Made by a program: the position numbers and the translations under genes. A DNA stretch of 5,730 nt from an uncultured Eubacteriales bacterium (lineage in GTDB: Bacteria > Bacillota > Clostridia > Christensenellales > Christensenellaceae), in contig CAJJPW010000144.1 in the NCBI GenBank assembly GCA_905193725.1, positions 1-5,730 of the forward strand. Direction: 5' to 3'. Positions within the stretch are counted from its first letter, which is position 1, and each line of letters starts with the position of its first letter. The notes beneath the pieces are model-generated. The model saw only the letters and a program-made list of their open reading frames with translations, had not been told where the DNA came from and made no database searches. Shown here in pieces: positions 5,375 to 5,730 of the stretch.

Positions 5375-5400
5375 AAAAAGCCGCATTTATGCGGTTTTTT
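5375..5400 (+). terminator. Intrinsic terminator after the lipoprotein 2-3 operon
   Basis: CCGCA, loop TTTA, TGCGG, extended by one G-T pair and an A-run paired with the six-T tract. It lies 38 nt after the lipoprotein 3 stop and 29 nt before the next ATG at 5430. The layout copies the one at 1506-1531, but the stem sequence differs. Confidence 0.85.
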
Positions 5401-5413
5401 ATATAAAAACGAT

Positions 5414-5420
5414 AAGGAGG
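5414..5420 (+). promoter_or_regulatory. Strong RBS for the second tape-measure-like gene
   Basis: AAGGAGG with a 9-nt spacer to the ATG at 5430. It lies immediately behind a terminator, as at 1547-1553, and sets the start of a frame that runs off the window. Confidence 0.85.
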
Positions 5421-5429
5421 AAAATAAAT

Positions 5430-5730
5430 ATGAGCGAAAATATTGGATTTGATAAGACTTTACAATCAATTACAAAAGAGACGAAATCGATGGATAACGT
5501 GATGAAAAATGTGCAAAAGAGCATGAAGCAAATGAGCAAAATGATGGAGGAAATAGGGGAAAATACAAAATCCACAGGGACAGTATTTGATGATTTTTTT
5601 AATATAGTGAGCCGAACTAATAGCATATTTTCATTAGCAAATACAGTGCAAACACTGACGAGTGCAATGAGTACAAGCAACAAAATAACAGAAATAGCAA
5701 CAACAAAGCAGCTATTATTAAATGCGGCGC
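5430..5730 (+). CDS. Second tape-measure-like protein, N-terminal part only
   Basis: An open frame of 100 codons running off the window end. Residues 1-50 are a Met/Lys/Glu-rich coiled-coil-like stretch (MKNVQKSMKQMSKMMEEIGE). Then comes a helical Thr/Ser/Ala-rich segment ending in NKITEIATTKQLLLNAA, which resembles the 'T..Q..LNAA' helices near the N-terminus of many tape measure proteins. The general plan (charged N-terminal helix, then an amphipathic or hydrophobic stretch) and the upstream terminator plus AAGGAGG match the gene at 1562, but the sequences are not obviously alignable and codon use here is more A+T-rich. A second tape-measure-type gene would be unusual. The C-terminal GTSYF/GEHGPEL region needed to confirm it lies outside the window. 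Confidence 0.6.
   Translation, partial: MSENIGFDKTLQSITKETKSMDNVMKNVQKSMKQMSKMMEEIGENTKSTGTVFDDFFNIVSRTNSIFSLANTVQTLTSAMSTSNKITEIATTKQLLLNAA

Noticed and set aside
5399..5683. 94-codon minus-strand frame with a hydrophobic product
   Set aside because: It is antisense to the second tape-measure-like frame, which has AAGGAGG at the right spacing. Its hydrophobicity comes from reading A-rich codons in reverse.

Overview
This window looks like part of an integrated phage or phage-tail element in a low-to-mid G+C Firmicute, probably a gut Clostridia-type bacterium. The reasons are strong AAGGAGG-type ribosome binding sites, Gram-positive lipoprotein signal peptides with LAGC/LVGC lipoboxes, A/G-rich coding strands, and an XkdN-like tail assembly chaperone upstream of a tape measure protein, the order seen in PBSX-type contractile tails. 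All supported genes are on the + strand. Nothing in the sequence allows a species name.

Layout. 75-464 is the tail assembly chaperone. 465-859 is mostly non-coding: it holds a perfect 10-bp stem-loop, a possible 26-codon ORF, a second stem-loop and an extended -10 promoter. 860-1495 is lipoprotein 1. It is followed by a bidirectional-looking terminator and, only 30 nt later, by a 705-aa tape-measure-type protein (1562-3679) with its own terminator. 3680-4175 is non-coding. It carries two tandem hairpins related in sequence and structure, a second copy of the 10-bp stem-loop, three 10-bp direct repeats and a 20-bp inverted repeat. Two paralogous lipoprotein genes follow (4176-4727 and 4771-5336), then another terminator and, 29 nt later, the start of a second, different tape-measure-like protein (5430 to the window end).

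The main observation is a repeated module: stem-loop, lipoprotein gene(s), intrinsic terminator, strong RBS, tape-measure-type gene. Tail operons normally have one tape measure gene directly behind the chaperone. Here lipoprotein cassettes are inserted, and at least two tape-measure-type genes lie in series. Phage lipoproteins that block superinfection by binding an incoming tape measure protein are known (Ltp of Streptococcus thermophilus phage TP-J34). My inference is that these lipoproteins may be cognate exclusion or immunity partners of the adjacent tape measure proteins.

The third lipoprotein gene is out of frame by exactly one A in a poly-A run right after its ATG (7 A against 8 A in its twin), with the rest of the frame intact. 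That suggests phase variation or recoding. The central part of the first tape measure gene is much more A+T-rich than its ends, which suggests mosaic exchange.
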